A stretch of 64,000 nucleotides of DNA from Bufo bufo (lineage: Eukaryota > Chordata > Amphibia > Anura > Bufonidae), in the NCBI RefSeq assembly GCF_905171765.1, contig NC_053394.1, forward strand, positions 157,365,256-157,429,255. The letters run 5' to 3'. The notes under the pieces are model-generated. The model saw only the letters and a program-made list of their open reading frames with translations. It did no database searches and had not been told where the DNA came from. This document shows, piece after piece, positions 62,402 through 64,000 of this stretch (within the stretch, counting starts at the first letter, position 1; each line of letters opens with the position of its first letter). The position numbers were made by a program, and so were the translations under genes.

Positions 62402-63954
62402 TACAGTCGTGGCCAAAAGTTTTGAGAATTACATAAATATTGGAAATTGGAAAAGTTGCTGCTTAAGTTTTTATAATAGCAATTTGCATATACTCCAGAA
62501 TGTTATGAAGAGTGATCAGATGAATTGCATAGTCCTTCTTTGGCATGAAAATTAACTTAATCCCAAAAAAACCTTTCCACTGCATTTCATTGCTGTCATT
62601 AAAGGACCTGCTGAGATCATTTCAGTAATCGTCTTGTTAACTCAGGTGAGAATGTTGACGAGCACAAGGCTGGAGATCATTATGTCAGGCTGATTGGGTG
62701 AAAATGGCAGACTTGACATGTTAAAAGGAGAGTGATGCTTGAAATCGTTGTTCTTCCATTGTTAACCATGGTGACCTGCAAAGAAACACGTGCAGCCATC
62801 ATTGCGTTGCATAAAAATGGCTTCACAGGCAAGGATATTGTGGCTACTAAGATTGCACCTCAATCAACAATTTATAGGATCATCAAGAACTTCAAGGAAA
62901 GAGGTTCAATTCATGTTAAGAAGGCTTCAGGGCGTCCAAGAAAGTCCAGCAAGCGCCAGGATCGTCTCCTAAAGAGGATTCAGCTGCGGGATTGGAGTGC
63001 CACCAGTGCAGAGCTTGCTCAGGAATGGCAGCAGGCAGGTGTGAGCGCATCTGCACGCACAGTGAGGCAAAGACTTTTGGAAGATGGCCTGGTGTCAAGA
63101 AGGGCAGCAAAGAAGCCACTTCTCTCCAAATAAAAACATCAGGGACAGATTGATCTTCTGCAGAAAGTATGGTGAATGGACTGCTGAGGACTGGGGCAAA
63201 GTCATATTCTCCGATGAAGCCTCTTTCTGATTGTTTGGGGCATCTGGAAAAAGGCTTGTCCGGAGAAGAAAAGGTGAGCGCTACCATCAGTCCTTTGTCA
63301 TGCCAACAGTAAAGCATCCTGAGACCATTCATGTGTGGGGTTGCTTCTCATCCAAGGGAGTGGGCTCACTCACAATTTCGCCCAAAAACTCAGCCATGAA
63401 TAAAGAATGGTACCAAAACACCCTCCAACAGCAACTTCTTCCAACAATCCAACAACAGTTTGGTAAAGAACAATGCATTTTCCAGCACGATGGAGCACCG
63501 TGCCATAAGGCAAAAGTGATAACTAAGTGGGTCGGGGACCAAAACGTCAACATTTTGGGTCCATGGCCTGGAAACTGCCCAGATCTTAATCCCATTGAGA
63601 ACTTGTGGTCAATCCTCAAGAGGTGGGTGGACAAACAAAAACCCACTAATTCTGACAAACTCCAAGAAGTGATTATGAAAGAATGGGTTGCTATCAGTCA
63701 GGAATTGGCCCAGAAGTTGACTGAGAGCATGCCCGGTTGAATTGCAGAGGTCCTGAAAAAGAAGGGCCAACACTGAAAATACTGACTCTTTGCATAAATG
63801 TCATGAAATTGTCGATAAAAGCCTTTGAAACGTATGAAGTGCATGTAATTATATTTCACTACATCACAGAAACAAAGATCTAAAAGCAGTTTAGCAGCAA
63901 ACTTTGTGAAAACGAATATTTGTGTCATTCTCAAAACTTTTGGCCACGACTGTA
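62402..63954 (+). mobile_element. Tc1-type transposon, 1549 bp
   Basis: TA at 62402-62403 and 63953-63954. Ends CAGTCGTGGCCAAAAGTTTT and its inverted copy (AAAACTTTTGGCCACGACTG). Full length, with one broken transposase gene. Confidence 0.92.
62768..63740 (+). pseudogene. Tc1 transposase with a frameshift and a stop
   Basis: From ATG 62768 the first 121 codons encode the paired-type DNA-binding region (two helix-turn-helix parts joined by a GRPRKSS hook) and stop at 63131-63133. The frame then resumes one register over as NIRDRLIFCRKYGEW, reaches the first catalytic aspartate in VIFSDEASF, and hits TGA at 63228-63230 directly after it. The remainder is open with HDGAPCHKA (second D) and PDLNPIENLW (E), spaced as DD34E. 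All catalytic residues survive, but two lesions prevent translation. Confidence 0.9.
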
Positions 63955-64000
63955 CATGGAGACTTCCAGGTGGCCGCTCTACAAAGGATGTGTCAGCTCT

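Overview
The window looks like nuclear DNA of an anuran amphibian, probably a large-genome frog or toad. The evidence is a same-strand set of amphibian-style KRAB/C2H2 zinc-finger genes, a Tx1/L1-clade LINE, Penelope-like and chromodomain Gypsy retroelements, piggyBac, Tc1 and hAT transposons, and very many TTAA-flanked palindromic MITEs. The species cannot be named from sequence alone. Nothing bacterial, no CRISPR array and no tRNA or rRNA gene was seen.

Host genes. All three host-gene signals read on the minus strand. (1) A complete KRAB zinc-finger gene has coding exons at 22869-22792, 21521-21342, 21257-21116, 20887-20790, 20599-20488 and 17943-16442. Splice sites and phases agree throughout and give 703 codons plus stop. 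Its likely promoter and non-coding first exon lie near 27.8-27.9 kb. (2) A second zinc-finger gene has its finger exon at 54817-52884 and upstream exons at 57067-56982, 57328-57237 and 60493-60382. The 86-nt exon breaks the frame, so the gene is damaged or mis-modelled. (3) A promoter-like segment in the first 345 bases may serve a third gene running off the left edge.

Layout. 0-9 kb: MITEs, two minisatellites (units of about 60 bp and exactly 40 bp) and a hAT element. 9-12 kb: Penelope-like 3' end split by an insertion with inverted arms that itself holds a solo LTR. 12-16 kb: MITEs and a LINE fragment. 16-28 kb: zinc-finger gene 1, its introns filled with MITEs, a solo retroviral-type LTR and a Tc1 relic. 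28-30 kb: a multiply nested MITE composite. 30-40 kb: a decayed piggyBac element carrying an intact 5.6-kb Tx1-type LINE. 40-45 kb: four abutting or neighbouring palindromic transposons. 45-53 kb: a four-level nest (MITE, retroviral-type LTR, chromodomain Gypsy, solo LTR). 53-60.5 kb: zinc-finger gene 2 with a gag relic, a solo LTR and a Tc1 relic in its introns. 60.5-64 kb: repeats and a nearly full-length Tc1 with a broken transposase.

Most notable observations: the Gypsy 5' leader contains 10 bases complementary to the predicted 5' end of its own transcript, which suggests Tf1/sushi-type self-priming; the LINE has two intact ORFs and a clean target-site duplication; and short hammerhead-ribozyme-like motifs recur beside Penelope-like tails. 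KRAB zinc-finger proteins are known to repress transposons, so the co-location of this gene set with recent insertions is suggestive, but no functional link can be read from the sequence.
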